Program-made: the position numbers and the translations under genes
NCBI RefSeq assembly: GCF_027943255.1
Contig: NC_072897.1
Coordinates: forward strand, 42,134,044 to 42,198,043
Direction: 5' to 3'
Length of the DNA: 64,000 nucleotides
Source of the DNA: Anastrepha obliqua
Lineage: Eukaryota > Arthropoda > Insecta > Diptera > Tephritidae
Notes under the pieces: generated by a model
Told to the model about the DNA's origin: nothing
The model's input: only the letters and a program-made list of their open reading frames with translations
Databases searched by the model: none
Shown: positions 53,285 to 63,947 of the stretch, one piece after another
Layout: each line of letters begins with the position of its first letter
How positions within the stretch are numbered: the stretch's first letter is position 1

Positions 53285-53895
53285 CAGCTATGGTCAAACG
53301 TTTAGCGCACTTAAAAAGAGTTCAATATAATGCTCGATTAATTGATATGAAACCAAAATAAATCCAGTTTTTTTAACTAAATATATTTAACACTTTATTA
53401 TAAGACAAAATAACTTAAAGTAGACAGTTTTCCCTAGAAAAAATATGATAAAATAGAAGTAATTCTTATTTGGTCATAGTGGGATTTGGACAAAGACTTA
53501 GCGCAGTTTTGATTTTTGTAAAAAATATGAAATATTTGTAAGAAATGAGAAAATATTGTTGACTATTATTATTTACCATATCAATATTTGGTAGAATAGC
53601 CGTTATTCTGTATAACTCCTTCACACCTGCGTGGTAAACTCTCTATTAACTTTTGGCACCTGTCCAAAGGAATAGAGTTCCATGCTTCCTGTACAGCTTC
53701 CCAAAGTTCATCGATACTTTTTAATTTTTTTTGTCCAACCATCGTCTTCACATCATTCCACAAGTTTTCGATTGGATTTAAATCCGGACTTTGTGCTGGC
53801 CAATCGAGCTGGGTAATATTTTCCTGCGAAAGCCAGTTTTTGACCACTCCCGCAGTATGTTTGGGATCGTTGTCGTGCATAAATATCCAATTTTT
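53285..53895 (-). mobile_element. Tc1-like element, 3' half
   Basis: After TA the left end reads CAGCTATGGTCAAACGTTTAGC; an inner repeat near 53480 has ACAAAGACTTAGCGCAG, the two-repeat (IR/DR) form of many Tc1 ends. The minus-strand transposase C-terminus (53880-53581) reads MHDNDPKHTAGVVKNWL, DWPAQSPDLNPIENLW and ends RRCEGVIQNNGYSTKY. It keeps the second and third catalytic residues (Asp of DNDPKH, Glu of PIENLW). The element breaks near 53895, where the P-type transposase fragment begins; the 5' half is lost. Confidence 0.82.
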
Positions 53896-53897
53896 GC

Positions 53898-54620
53898 ATG
53901 TTTGACTATTGCCATCTTATAAAGTCCATCCGTAATGTATTTATGAAATATGATATTCCAACCGCCCATGGCACTGCAAGCTTTAAGGTCATTAGGAAGT
54001 TATTTGAAATTGATCAAAAGAATTCCAATTTTAAAATTTGCCCAAAATTGACGGAGACTCATATTTACCCAAGCATTTTCGAAAAAATGAGCGTTTCACG
54101 CGCAACACAAGTATTGAGCAATTCGGTAGCGTCAGGTATTGACATGATGTGTAGTCAAAATTTATTTGGTAATGACGAAAACTTGATAAATTTTGCCAAG
54201 CCCACGCAGATATTTGTTAAAGAAATGAATGATCTTTTTGATGAACTCGATGCAAAGCATTTCCGGTCAACAAATCCATTAAGGTCTCCTCTGAAGCGGG
54301 ATGATAGGGGCAAAGTTGAAAGACTATTAAGTTACTTCGAGTTCTTTAGTCCAATGTCTACTATATGCGTGCATATTCTACTATTAAATGTATCGAAGGC
54401 TTTCGTACTGCAATAACATCGATGCTGGAATTGTGCGAGGAACTTTTTCAACAGCATTAAAATTTAAAATTTATTTTCCTTGGAAAGTTAAACCAAGATT
54501 GTCTAGAAAATTTCTTTTATCGGGTCCGAGCTAGTCAGAGTATTAATACTCATTCCACAGCAGACGAAGTGCAGTACATAGTAGCGCGATTGATATCTGA
54601 TATGACTTAATCGATGTCAA
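53898..54620 (+). pseudogene. P-element-type transposase remnant
   Basis: P transposase is a GTP-dependent cut-and-paste enzyme with an RNase-H-like core. The open part (53898-54416) starts FDYCHLIKSIRNVFMKYD, matching the FDPPHLLK-RN phrase of P and THAP9 proteins, then KLTETHIYPSIFEKMSVSRA and QVLSNSVASGI. After a break near 54416 another frame gives GKLNQDCLENFFYRVRASQS, the conserved LNQD-LENFF phrase near the C-terminal catalytic region, followed by STADEVQYIVARLI. The THAP domain and first catalytic part are absent. The fragment lies in the outer ProtoP-like element in its presumed sense orientation, which ties that family to the P superfamily. Confidence 0.78.
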
Positions 54621-56043
54621 TATCGAACTCCTGTGAGAAATTGTTATAATATAAGAACAATTTCGTAATTCGTGCTTTCACAATTTTATATATTTTTTTT
54701 CATTTCAGGAAATGTACAATAAATACCTATTTATAGTATTGTAAAATATATGTACTATATATGAGTAGTTAACTTACTTGTTGGTAAAAATAAAAAATAG
54801 AGATTAAAAAAACTAGTGTTTCAATTTTCTTAAGGATAATAATATTTGTTTGGTAACAAGAACTTAAATGAACATATACCAATAATTTAATTCGACAGGA
54901 TTTCCTTACAAAATCAATATATTCGTTCAGCTAAATCAAATGAATATCTGCATATGAAAAATCGTTCATATGGACGTGCAAAAGCAAACACGCATATACA
55001 TAAATACATGCATACAAACTTCCATAGACATACATACATATGAGGCTGCGAGCACTTGCGACAGAAAAAATATTTCGATTTGCTATTGTTGTCGAGAATT
55101 TAGAACACATATTTACATACATATATTGATGCATACATATGTACGGAGCCGCGGCCACTCGACTTGACAAAAATTCAAGATTTACCAAATATTGGCAAAT
55201 AATTCTACGCGAAATATTCCAATATTGACTATTTTCGAATTGTCGAGAAAATTGGCATATGGGCGACTCGTTTTATGAATGAAAGTTCTTGCTCTTAGAA
55301 CTATGAGCTCGAACTTATCAATGAATTTTTTGATGACGAGTTTTTGTTGCACAGTACAATAGTTGAAACTGTTCGGCGCCGCCGCGACTGTTCAGCGCTA
55401 TGGCAACTAGAATGATGGCCGCTACGCCTGCGTCTATGACTGCATTTTGTTCTTGTAGTCGCTAGGCATAGCTTTGAACGACATACGCATTTTGAGAAAT
55501 AAAGTGAGTGGCCTGTGTGTGCGGTTGTATGCACATGCATATGTGTATATTAATAAGCATTGTTTTGCTTGAATTCAATTCGCATATTTATATTTGCATA
55601 TGCCATCTTCCTGTGTGCCTGGTAATGAAGCGTTTTGTATACAGAATTTTTTGATTTGATAATTGAACGTACATACATACATAGTTAGGGCATCAAGTGT
55701 GCATATAGCACATACAAATACGTCGATGCATATGCAGAAGAAATTGTTTTAGCATTTGCAGGAATTCGATCATTCGAATATTTACTCCCTAATTATTGCA
55801 TGAAATATGATAAGGCGATGCTCGTGAGGTAGGTCATGTTGCTTCAGTGCATACATACTATATGCGTGCAACACTATATTTATTCAAGATGCAATAGAAC
55901 TTAGTTGTCCCATATATGTACATATGTATGCAAATACGTTTCTTTGAAGTTTCTTTTATTTATTTTAAAATTTCAAAGTTTTATACCATGTATCTATAAA
56001 ATGCATACATATATGAATTATTCCCTGTAATATAATATACATA
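54621..56043. other. Outer ProtoP-like element, non-coding 3' region
   Basis: No gene. Bases about 55130-55480 match 50880-51200 and about 55500-56040 match 51240-51720 closely in the same order, both being internal sequence of the transposon family. Open frames at 55301-55540 and 51028-51225 are the same non-coding sequence read twice. Confidence 0.7.
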
Positions 56044-57541
56044 CACATGCCCCACAAAGTCTGCGTTTACCCGAATAGCCTTAAATTTATTAAAAACAAA
56101 ATAGAATATTATGATTAAATTGAAATCTTTACAATTTGTTTATTCACTACATTCCCAGTTTTTAAGGGCAAAAAAACAAAAGAAGATTCCTCACTTCACT
56201 TTGTAGATAACGGGAAAATAATTTCAGCAGCATGTAAATGTGGCACCAAAAAGTCTGCGTTCAGCCTGTTTATTTTAATGATACCGTTAATTTTAAGATA
56301 TTTTTCGTTGTTTATATTAATTTTCGATTGCTCATGAAATGAAAGGGGGAGAAATAAGCGTTTCTGAGAGGAAAATAATTATAAAAATACGGAAAGACGG
56401 AAAAAGTTTCCGAGATATTGGAAAATCTATTGGGAGAACGTATTCCTCTATTCAGCGAGTTGTAACAAATTTTCGGCAAACTGGAATTTTTACATCTAAG
56501 CTCAGGTCAGGGCGTCCGAAAAAATTATCGACCCTGGAAGAGCGTTCTATAATCAACTTGACAAAGGTTAATCTCCGGATTACATCCTCAAAATTAGTTG
56601 AAAACATAAATCAAACATTTCAAAAAATTATTTGCGCTGAAACTGCCAGAAAAGTTCTACGTCAAGCTGGATACCATGGTAGAGTCGCCCGAAGAAAGAC
56701 TTTCATTTCTCTTGTGAACAGACGAAAACGCATTCAGTTTGCTAATGAGTGCATAAATAAGCCTCCCGAGTTCTGGAAAAAAGTAATATTTTCAGACGAA
56801 AGTAAATTGTGTATATTCGGAATAAAAGGCTGTCAAATTGTTTGGCGAAAACCTGGAACTGCTCTTGAAAAGCAAAATCTTGTTGGCACGGTTAAGCACG
56901 GAGGTGGCGGGGTTATGGTTTGGGGCTGCATGGCGGCAAATGGGGTGGGTCAGTTAGAATTTATTGATTCGACGATACTAAAACGGAATTTCAAGCAACG
57001 TGCAGAAAATCTCGGCTTATCAAGAACATTTTGGTTTCAACAAGATAACGACCCGAAGCACACAGCCGAGATCGTTAAGCTTTGGTTCTTGTACAACGCC
57101 CCAAAACAGCTTAAAACACCGCCACAGTCAGCAACTGATTACTAGTAAAGAGGTTTTGCGGAGTGTCACGCAGGCAGAATGGAGGAAGATAACAGCAGAG
57201 GAAACAGAGAAACTAGTAAGCTCAATGCAAAATAGGCTGAGTGAAGTCCTGAAGCAACATGGATAGCCAACTAAATATTAGATTTAATTTTTACATATTG
57301 CATATCATGTTTTTGTATTAGACTTTAAGACTGAACGCAGACTATGGTCGTTTTATTTACTTGTTACAGCCATTATTCACCGTTATCTAAAAACTTATTT
57401 GAGGAATCTTGAAATTTATTTTTGTTTTTGAAATTTAAACATATAAATATTTACAAATTTATAAAAATTATAAAATCAGGTTGTGTGTTTCATTCACTAA
57501 AAAGTTATTGTAGGGTGAACGCAGACTTTGTGGGGCATGTG
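56044..57541 (+). mobile_element. Tc1-like transposon with IR/DR ends
   Basis: 1,498 bp between TA dinucleotides (56042-56043 and 57542-57543). Outer repeats read CACATGCCCCACAAAGTCTG; inner repeats AAAGTCTGCGTTCAGCC (about 56250) and its inverse (about 57328-57344) lie about 200 bp inside, giving the IR/DR arrangement. The flanking DNA, rejoined, matches 51710-51730 in the inner ProtoP-like copy, which lacks this element. Confidence 0.92.
56339..57266 (+). pseudogene. Tc1-like transposase with the third catalytic residue deleted
   Basis: DD34E-type transposase. Residues 1-110 hold two helix-turn-helix motifs (SERKIIIKIRKDGKSFRDIG, then GRPKKLSTLEERSI with a GRP-type hook). The core has VIFSDESKLCIFG (first Asp), GGGGVMVWGCMAANGVG and QQDNDPKHTAEI (second Asp). 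After LKTPPQS the usual PDLNPIE-LW segment is missing: a short deletion and frameshift near 57130 lead into ITSKEVLRSVTQAEW in another frame, ending at 57266. The third acidic residue is therefore gone. The normal length would be about 340 residues. Confidence 0.88.
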
Positions 57542-58272
57542 TATGTAAATTGAAAAAAATTTCATTTGGCAAAGGAACAAAAAATGCATATTCAAATGTA
57601 CATATGTAAATATGATGAGGCAATGCGTCGTGAGATACATAGGTGATTGTTGCTGCAGTGCGTGTGCACATACATTTGTAACACTATAAGAATTGAAGAT
57701 GCAATTGAACTTTTGCACAAATATAACTAACACAATATATGTGATATATATACATATATTGATATACATATATATTCATCAATATACAAATATGCTTTTT
57801 GAATTCTTGTCTAAAATTAATTTCGACTCGAAAAATTAGTAAAAATTTTCATCAAATTTACTAAAACGCACACAACAAAATGTGAGGTCGTTTTATTTTG
57901 TTTAAATTCTTCTTTTAAAATTAAAGCAACAAATATTTACTTTGATTTTAAATGTTGGATTTTAAATCTTTATTTTGTTGTATTTGTTTGAAAATATAAA
58001 TTGAATACATTTTCGTTTATCAAGGGAACATAGAAATGCACAAGCAAATCCCTTGCAAAATGCCGTCGGCATTCGTCCATTTGATTTCATACAGAAACCA
58101 AAACCTGAGCAGAGCCAATGTACTTGTACATAATTCACTGTAATTAGCTCTGTTAAGAAGTTGCCCGCTGTCGAGTTGAGCGAGGTGAAAAAGTCTTCGC
58201 GGTCAGACTTCATTTTTCACAATTCACACTATTCGTAACTCGTGAGACTTCTCTATACTCTAACGTTCTCTG
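57542..58272. other. Outer ProtoP-like element, right end
   Basis: Non-coding; aligns by eye with 51718-52277. Includes GCCGTCGGCATTCGTCCATTTG and ends ACGTTCTCTG next to the target duplication AGTATTA. Confidence 0.75.
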
Positions 58273-58679
58273 AGTATTAGGCTGACTGACCTTTTTGTTA
58301 TAACTGTCAAATTGTCGACTCTACTAAGATCAGTTTGTTTAAGAGAAGCGAGTACAACTTTTCCCACAAGTAAGTGATGACTGCTGAATTAATGCTTCTG
58401 TTGCTGAATATTATTACCTCAACGATCTTACGCACTTTGAAATATCTCTTGTCAATTACACCTTCCATTCAAATGCAATTCATTCGAAACTTTAAACTTC
58501 AAAATACATAGTTATATAACACATGGACTGAAAAGTCCGGGCCTAACACATAGGCGACACTAGTTTTATCGCATTCACCTCTTTTTCAGTTAGTACTAAC
58601 CTTAAAAAGACAGCTGTTAAAATTTCATGATATTCATTCATTAGTTCGTAAGCTATTGTGATAAGAGTGATGTTTGCAA

Positions 58680-59110
58680 ACGAATGGATGAAAAATAATT
58701 TCGTGCTTTAATTTTACACTGGTGGGGAAAAATACCGTTCAAGTGTAGCAATGGCTTGAAAAGTATTATGGAGACTCCGCTCCATCAGAAACAACAATAA
58801 AACGATGGTTTGTTGACTTCTAATGTGGCGTAGGGACACCGATAATGCCAATGTTGTGGACGTCCAAATAAGGCGCTAACATAAAAAAAAATCCACAAAA
58901 CCCTTTTGAATGATCGAAAAGTGAAGTTGTGTCGATATGTAACAATGGACGAAACATGGATGCATCACCTCACTCCGGAACCAAGCCGATCGTCATCTGA
59001 GCGGACAGCAACTGGTGAACCTCGTCCAAAGCATGGTATTGAAAATGTTAGAGCGTCGCTGGAATGATTGCGTTGTTCTTGATGGAAATTACGATGATGA
59101 ATGAAGGTAA
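58680..59110 (+). pseudogene. Mariner transposase, deleted
   Basis: Read over several frameshifts: VAMA-KVLWRLRS near the helix-turn-helix, then LLNDRKVKLCRYVTMDETWM, where an internal deletion joins the N-terminal part to the first catalytic Asp (DETW), TPEPSRSSSE and GEPRPKHG. It then jumps to the C-terminal RRWNDCVVLDGNY. The middle of the catalytic domain is missing. Irritans-type mariners have these phrases. Confidence 0.65.
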
Positions 59111-59868
59111 TTTTGAACAAAAAAAAAAGACCGCTACATTTAAATAAAAAAAATTGTATGTTTTAGTTCTAATAAACTTTAAATTTCTCGGAGAATTGAT
59201 ATAAAATTGTAACTCAAATTAGGGAGTTCTGAACTCATTTTTTCAGGGCACCATAGCGATAATAAATATAACATTTTCCTTACATTTATAAGTTACTTAA
59301 ATATGGTGACTTTATCCTGTCAAGCAATATGAATTTCAATAGTTCTTTACGATTTTCTTAATTTTTGTTTTACTCCCGCTTCTTTGCGGTGGCCCGAGTA
59401 TGGGAAGAACTTGCGAGTTTCTCATAGTGAAAAGCGTACTTAAATTTTGGAATAATTTAATACTCTTACAATCAATAAAGTAATTTGAAACATGTACATC
59501 GTTGCTTAGGCATTCTCTGCGGTCATGTCTACTAGTTCTGAACCAAAAATGATAGAATACAAGATCGCTCCATGTCTTGGCCGTGACGTCAGCACAGAAG
59601 CAAAAAGAAATTTATAAAATAAAAGGAAGAATAAGCAAAAACAAGGAAAAAACTGCATTTGGAAGATTTAATAATGGACCAAAATGGCGGATGATTGACA
59701 ACATCAACATTTATATTCGTATCATCCTCTTTCCGTGTATCCTTAACCCTTGAAATGTTCTTATATTTCCATAGTTATAGAAACTATTTATTTTCCAAAC
59801 ACCTTTAATGTTTACTGAGCATTTCCCGCCGGGTCGCTAAGCACACATCTGATCTGTATATAAGAAGT

Positions 59869-60005
59869 CTCGCTCGAAGGAAGAGATTATCGCTGAAACT
59901 GAGGCTTATTTTGAGGCAAAAAATAAATTGTTCTACGAAATTGGAATGGAAATGTTAGAGTGACGCTGGAATGATTGCGTTGTTCTTGATGGAAATTACG
60001 TGGAT
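59869..60005 (+). pseudogene. Second mariner C-terminal fragment
   Basis: Reads SKEEIIAETEAYFEAKNKLF then EIGMEMLE, a stop, RWNDCVVLDGNYVDFD: the mariner C-terminus. Directly after it the minus-strand N-terminal arm begins. Confidence 0.65.
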
Positions 60006-60435
60006 TTTGATTTGTGAATTTTTAGTTTTTTAGATTTTGTGAATTTTTTTGATGTTTTCCGGTGTTACCACCTCATTTGGATTTCCACTGTGTTGTGCAT
60101 CATCGGTGCCCTTACGACTACGTTGGAAGTTAGAAAACAATCATTTTATTTTAGTTTCTGATAGAGCGGAGTCTCTATAACACTTTTCAAGCCATTGCTT
60201 CACTTGGATCAAGAAGCAGTGTAAAATTGATATACAAAATTCTGCTAGATCCATTGTTTTGAAAATAACAAAAGTAGCGTGACTGTTAGCACAAAAACTT
60301 ACGAACTAATGAATAGAGTATCATGAAATCTTAACACCTGTCTTTTTAGGTTAGTACTAATTGAAAAATGAGGGGAACGTCATAAAAATAGTGCCATCTA
60401 TGTGTTAGATCCAAGACTTTTCTGCCCATGTGTTA

Positions 60436-62067
60436 CTTGCCAACGTATGTATTACACAATTACTACTCAATATTGCAATATGTTTTGAATGTTTTAGAAA
60501 GCAACGGCGAGTATGGAACAATCCAGGTGTTATCGACTACAATTATCTTATTTTTAACGTTTAAAGTTATCTTTCTGGTGTTATCCTCTACAGATACCTC
60601 TACGTCTCCACTTCGATACAGGGGATATACCATCATTACCTGTAACCAACAAAGAAGGCGGAAAACGTCTATAATATTTGTTTTCTACCACACACGGCGA
60701 TTCCGGTCTTATTTTCTCAACTATCCTTCCCATCAGCAGTAATATAATTAATTATCCATTTGAGTTCAATTCACAAAATTTTAAATATTCAATGCACAAA
60801 GTCTTGTTATCAAAAATACCTTAAAATATTAATCAAGTCGATCGGATTGGGAATTATCACTTTGAATTTAATTTGCAAAATTTTAAATATTCCATGCGGA
60901 ACGTGTTAATGTTATGAAGAAACGTCACAGAAAAACAAACATTAACTATGATCAATTTTGTTTAGAACTTATGTGTAAAACACTATACTATACATAGAGG
61001 AAGTTTCAAAATTTCTGTTTTAGAAAAGCACTTTTTGTGACGTTAAAACGTACGTATTTCGAATATAAGCCGTATTGAACTATAAATAAAATTTTCAGTA
61101 CTATCTTGACTCCAGAACATTCTAAATGTTTTAATAATTAGCAAAATCGAGCCATAAATACGATTTAGTAATAGCTTGACCCTGTCGCCACGTACTAAGC
61201 TAAGTACCATATATTGCACATGTGTTTCTCTACACGTTATTAATAAATATTTCGAATCAACTTATTTCAATATACAAATTCTGGGGTTTGTTTTGAATAA
61301 TATATAAACGGTATTTCAACCTGAAGTTTAGTAGTGTTTAATATTGACAGTTGCAGTAGTTTCATGGCGTCTCTTTTGGCAGATGCTAAGTAGAAGATCT
61401 TCAACTTACTAAAATGAGTTCAAAAATCATATAAAAATAATTTAAATCCCCTTAAAGTAATTTTGTAAAACCGTCAATATTTTTAGTTGAAATATAATAG
61501 TCGCAAAATATTTAGTCGGTTTCAATTGAAAATATCGCTTTTGTAAAGGAAAGTATTGAAAAACAGCTGGAAGAATTATGCTAATAATTGGGATTAGGTA
61601 CCATGCCGTACAAATCATATTATGAGTTTTCACACAGTTAAAAAATAGTACTTCAAAATCGCTTAACACTGGTTAACAGACCTTTGGATTCTGTACATTG
61701 TGGCGTTTACGAAAAATCCCTCATAAAAGCGCTCATACAAAATAACAAATAAAAACTTCCTACACATAAAAACATAAACACTACTTTCATGTACAAAATA
61801 TTTTGATTCTAGCTTAGATATTGTAGTAAGTTAAGGTTATTCTGATAATTTAACGGTTTATTTCCTAAAAATTAAATTTATTTTGGACTTTCAAGCGTTA
61901 ATAATTTATTTTAACTTAACATAACCTCATGACAAATTTGGTTTATTTAAAAAAAAAAGTTGTACAGAACTTATAGCACTAATAATTAAATAAGATATCA
62001 GTATTGGACGAGATGAAGTTGCTATCGAAGTAAGTTGGACATATATTGTTTTTTATCTTATATCTTA
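60436..62067. other. Unassigned AT-rich DNA
   Basis: No gene, RNA or transposon recognised in 1.6 kb. A short imperfect repeat (about 60770-60785 and 60882-60897, sharing CAAAATTTTAAATATTC) is the only structure noticed. Open frames at 60428-60742 and 61442-61669 have no family features. Confidence 0.5.
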
Positions 62068-63947
62068 CTAGCGGACCCTCTGCTTGCTTCGCTAGGCATA
62101 TCAAAATTAAGAATGAATAATGAACACTCGATTTAAATTCACTCTATGTGTATTTATTCTTTTTTTACAATATAAAATTTATGTTAATTTTAAACTTAAA
62201 CTAACGCAAAGCCTTTTCGTAAAGTACATTTTTTGTTTTGCCCTGAGTTGTGGTATAAATAAACAGAACTGATGGTTTTCCTACACGTGAACGTGATACA
62301 TATAATTGTCCGTGTCAATTTTCTGTACGCAAGGTTGCTCTTTGGCAAAAATAGTAATCTTTAGAAATCATAAAAAAAAGTTGCAAATTTTAGAGAAATT
62401 TCTTGAAGAAAAACTAATACATGCATTTACTTGAATACGTAAACACCAAAAGTATACTAAAATGACTATTAATGCGTTGTTTGATACAAATTTATATTAT
62501 TGCTCAAAACCCTCTGCGCGCTGTCGTTGTCTTTTTGTTTCTGTATCGCATCGCGGTGAATTCACGTTTTTCAGAAAGTTGGCAACAGAAGAAAATTGAA
62601 GAAAGTACATATTTTGCTCATATTTGCTATTTTAGTTGTTAAATAAAAATGTGTTTCAGGTATTTTTTAATGTTGCAACTATTCTTTGGCTTTGAAACTG
62701 CTTACACTCACAAAATAGTCCACCTCTTTTAAACACACATACAAATATAATTATTTATTTTGGTTTTTCCACTCGTCAAAGCAGAACATAAGGTTGCATT
62801 ATTTAATTATTACCTAATACAAACTTGTTCTCTTTTAACAATGATAATATTACTATGTGAAATAAAGTAAATATGCATTTTTGTATTATATCCTGAGCAT
62901 TTGTCTTCAGCGCTATACCAATGCTCGAACACTTGGAGCATGAAATTTACAGAAGTATTGTAACAGAAATCCCTGAGAGCGCTATTTTAGTTATACCTGC
63001 TTTTAGGCATTTATCTCGTAAACGTACGTTTGCCCATATAAAATTGTCTACCTAAATGCATGAAAAAAGTGTTAGCATAACTTTTTCGAGTATATATACA
63101 TACAGGAGGATTTATTTTTTACATTTTGCTCGTCGGCATCGCGTTTTCTTTTCTTTTTAGACTTTCACCACAAAAAAATTACCCGAACCCATGAACAAAG
63201 TTATAACTACTAATAGAAACCTGATCTTAATACTCAAGCTACCATCAAATTAACACATTTTATTTTTTAAAAGAACATTTATGGCGACTGTCGATCCATA
63301 TTGATGGATTTCAAAAAATTTATGGATTCAACCGCTGAATAATTTCGTATATTTTAAATCCATCTAAACTTTTACATTTGCGCATTTATATATATGTATT
63401 CAACATTTAATTTAAGTAAACGTTTCAACATTTGTCCAAAAACTTTGAACTTCGAAAAATACAGGCTTATGGTTATTAATGGAATCAAATATATTTAACG
63501 AATTTTTATTTTATCTAAATCATAAAACGTTCAAATGAAGCTCAAAATATTTTTCCAGTTTAAAAAAAAGCAATGTGCTTTGATGCCGTGTCACGCATGC
63601 ATAAAAGGGAAACAAAAGAGAGGACAACTATTGCGTTACGAATAATACAGTCCCATACGTCACTCGACATCGAAACAATGTTATTCATGGCTATGTATAT
63701 TCTATTCATTTGCGTGTATTCTCAATCCGTATACGTAATGTCCGTATAAGGGAAACACGCAAATTTTGCATTTTTCACACTTACACAACGCACGCATACT
63801 TTTACCGATTTCTTTAAAACTTCACATAAACCATCTATGCACCAATACCAATGATCTGTGAAAGTTTGATTGAAATCGGTGAATGCGTTTAGGCGTGAAT
63901 CGGCGACTAACGAACACAAAAAAACGTCTCCATTTTTATATATGAGA
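62068..63947 (-). mobile_element. Non-autonomous Helitron, both termini present
   Basis: On the minus strand it starts with TC after a host A at 63947 (TCTCATATATAAAAATGGAG) and ends with CTAG at 62071-62068 before a host T. Just inside the 3' end CCTAGCGAAGCAAGCAGAGG can form a short GC-rich hairpin, as required. A helicase scrap lies near the 3' end. The 1,880-bp size means most of the Rep-helicase gene is gone. The rest of the interior (62350-63900) is AT-rich with no coding recognised. Confidence 0.8.
62200..62345 (-). pseudogene. Helitron Pif1 helicase, last ~45 residues
   Basis: The minus strand reads TLRTEN, a stop, then HGQLYVSRSRVGKPSVLFIY and QGKTKNVLYEKALR, the conserved C-terminal phrase of Helitron helicases (HGQLYVALSRVG type). 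Two codons from the consensus are altered (Ala-Leu to Ser-Arg) and one stop interrupts. It confirms that the element derives from an autonomous Helitron. Confidence 0.82.

Larger units (their letters stand above)
38890..58272 (+). mobile_element. Outer ProtoP/1360-like P-superfamily transposon (with nested insertions)
   Basis: Terminal repeats CAGAGAACGTTAAAGTATAG (38890) and the inverse ending ACGTTCTCTG (58272) are flanked by the 7-bp duplication AGTATTA (38883-38889 and 58273-58279). Own sequence is 38890-39548 and 53093-58272, less the Tc1 elements. It includes a P-type transposase remnant (53898-54620). The copy at 50292-52277 matches it piecewise: 50292-50700 with 38890-39310, 50820-51230 with 55130-55480, and 51718-52277 with 57541-58272. 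The 7-bp duplication and CAGAG ends fit ProtoP/Hoppel(1360) elements of Drosophila as I recall them. Confidence 0.85.
58519..60433. mobile_element. Mariner derivative with foldback arms, two N-termini head to head
   Basis: Flanked by TA (58517-58518 and 60434-60435), ends ACACATGG and CCATGTGT. Left arm (about 58519-58900) and right arm (about 60060-60433) are diverged inverted copies, each with mariner 5' sequence: AATGGCTTGAAAAGT and GAGACTCCGCTC occur in both in opposite sense. The centre (59115-59865) is unassigned DNA. Each half keeps a C-terminal transposase scrap in plus orientation containing TGGAATGATTGCGTTGTTCT (59060 and 59968). Confidence 0.8.

Noticed and set aside
53778..53969. 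Minus-strand 63-residue frame across the Tc1/P junction
   Set aside because: The plus-strand reading over 53898-53960 matches P transposase better; the minus frame only overlaps by chance.
55301..55540. Similar small proteins at 51028-51225 and 55301-55540
   Set aside because: They are the same internal non-coding sequence of the ProtoP-like family present in two copies; similarity reflects the repeat, not protein conservation.
38883..58279. hAT assignment for the CAGAG-ended family
   Set aside because: hAT duplications are 8 bp; here three cases give exactly 7 bp, and the transposase remnant is of P type.
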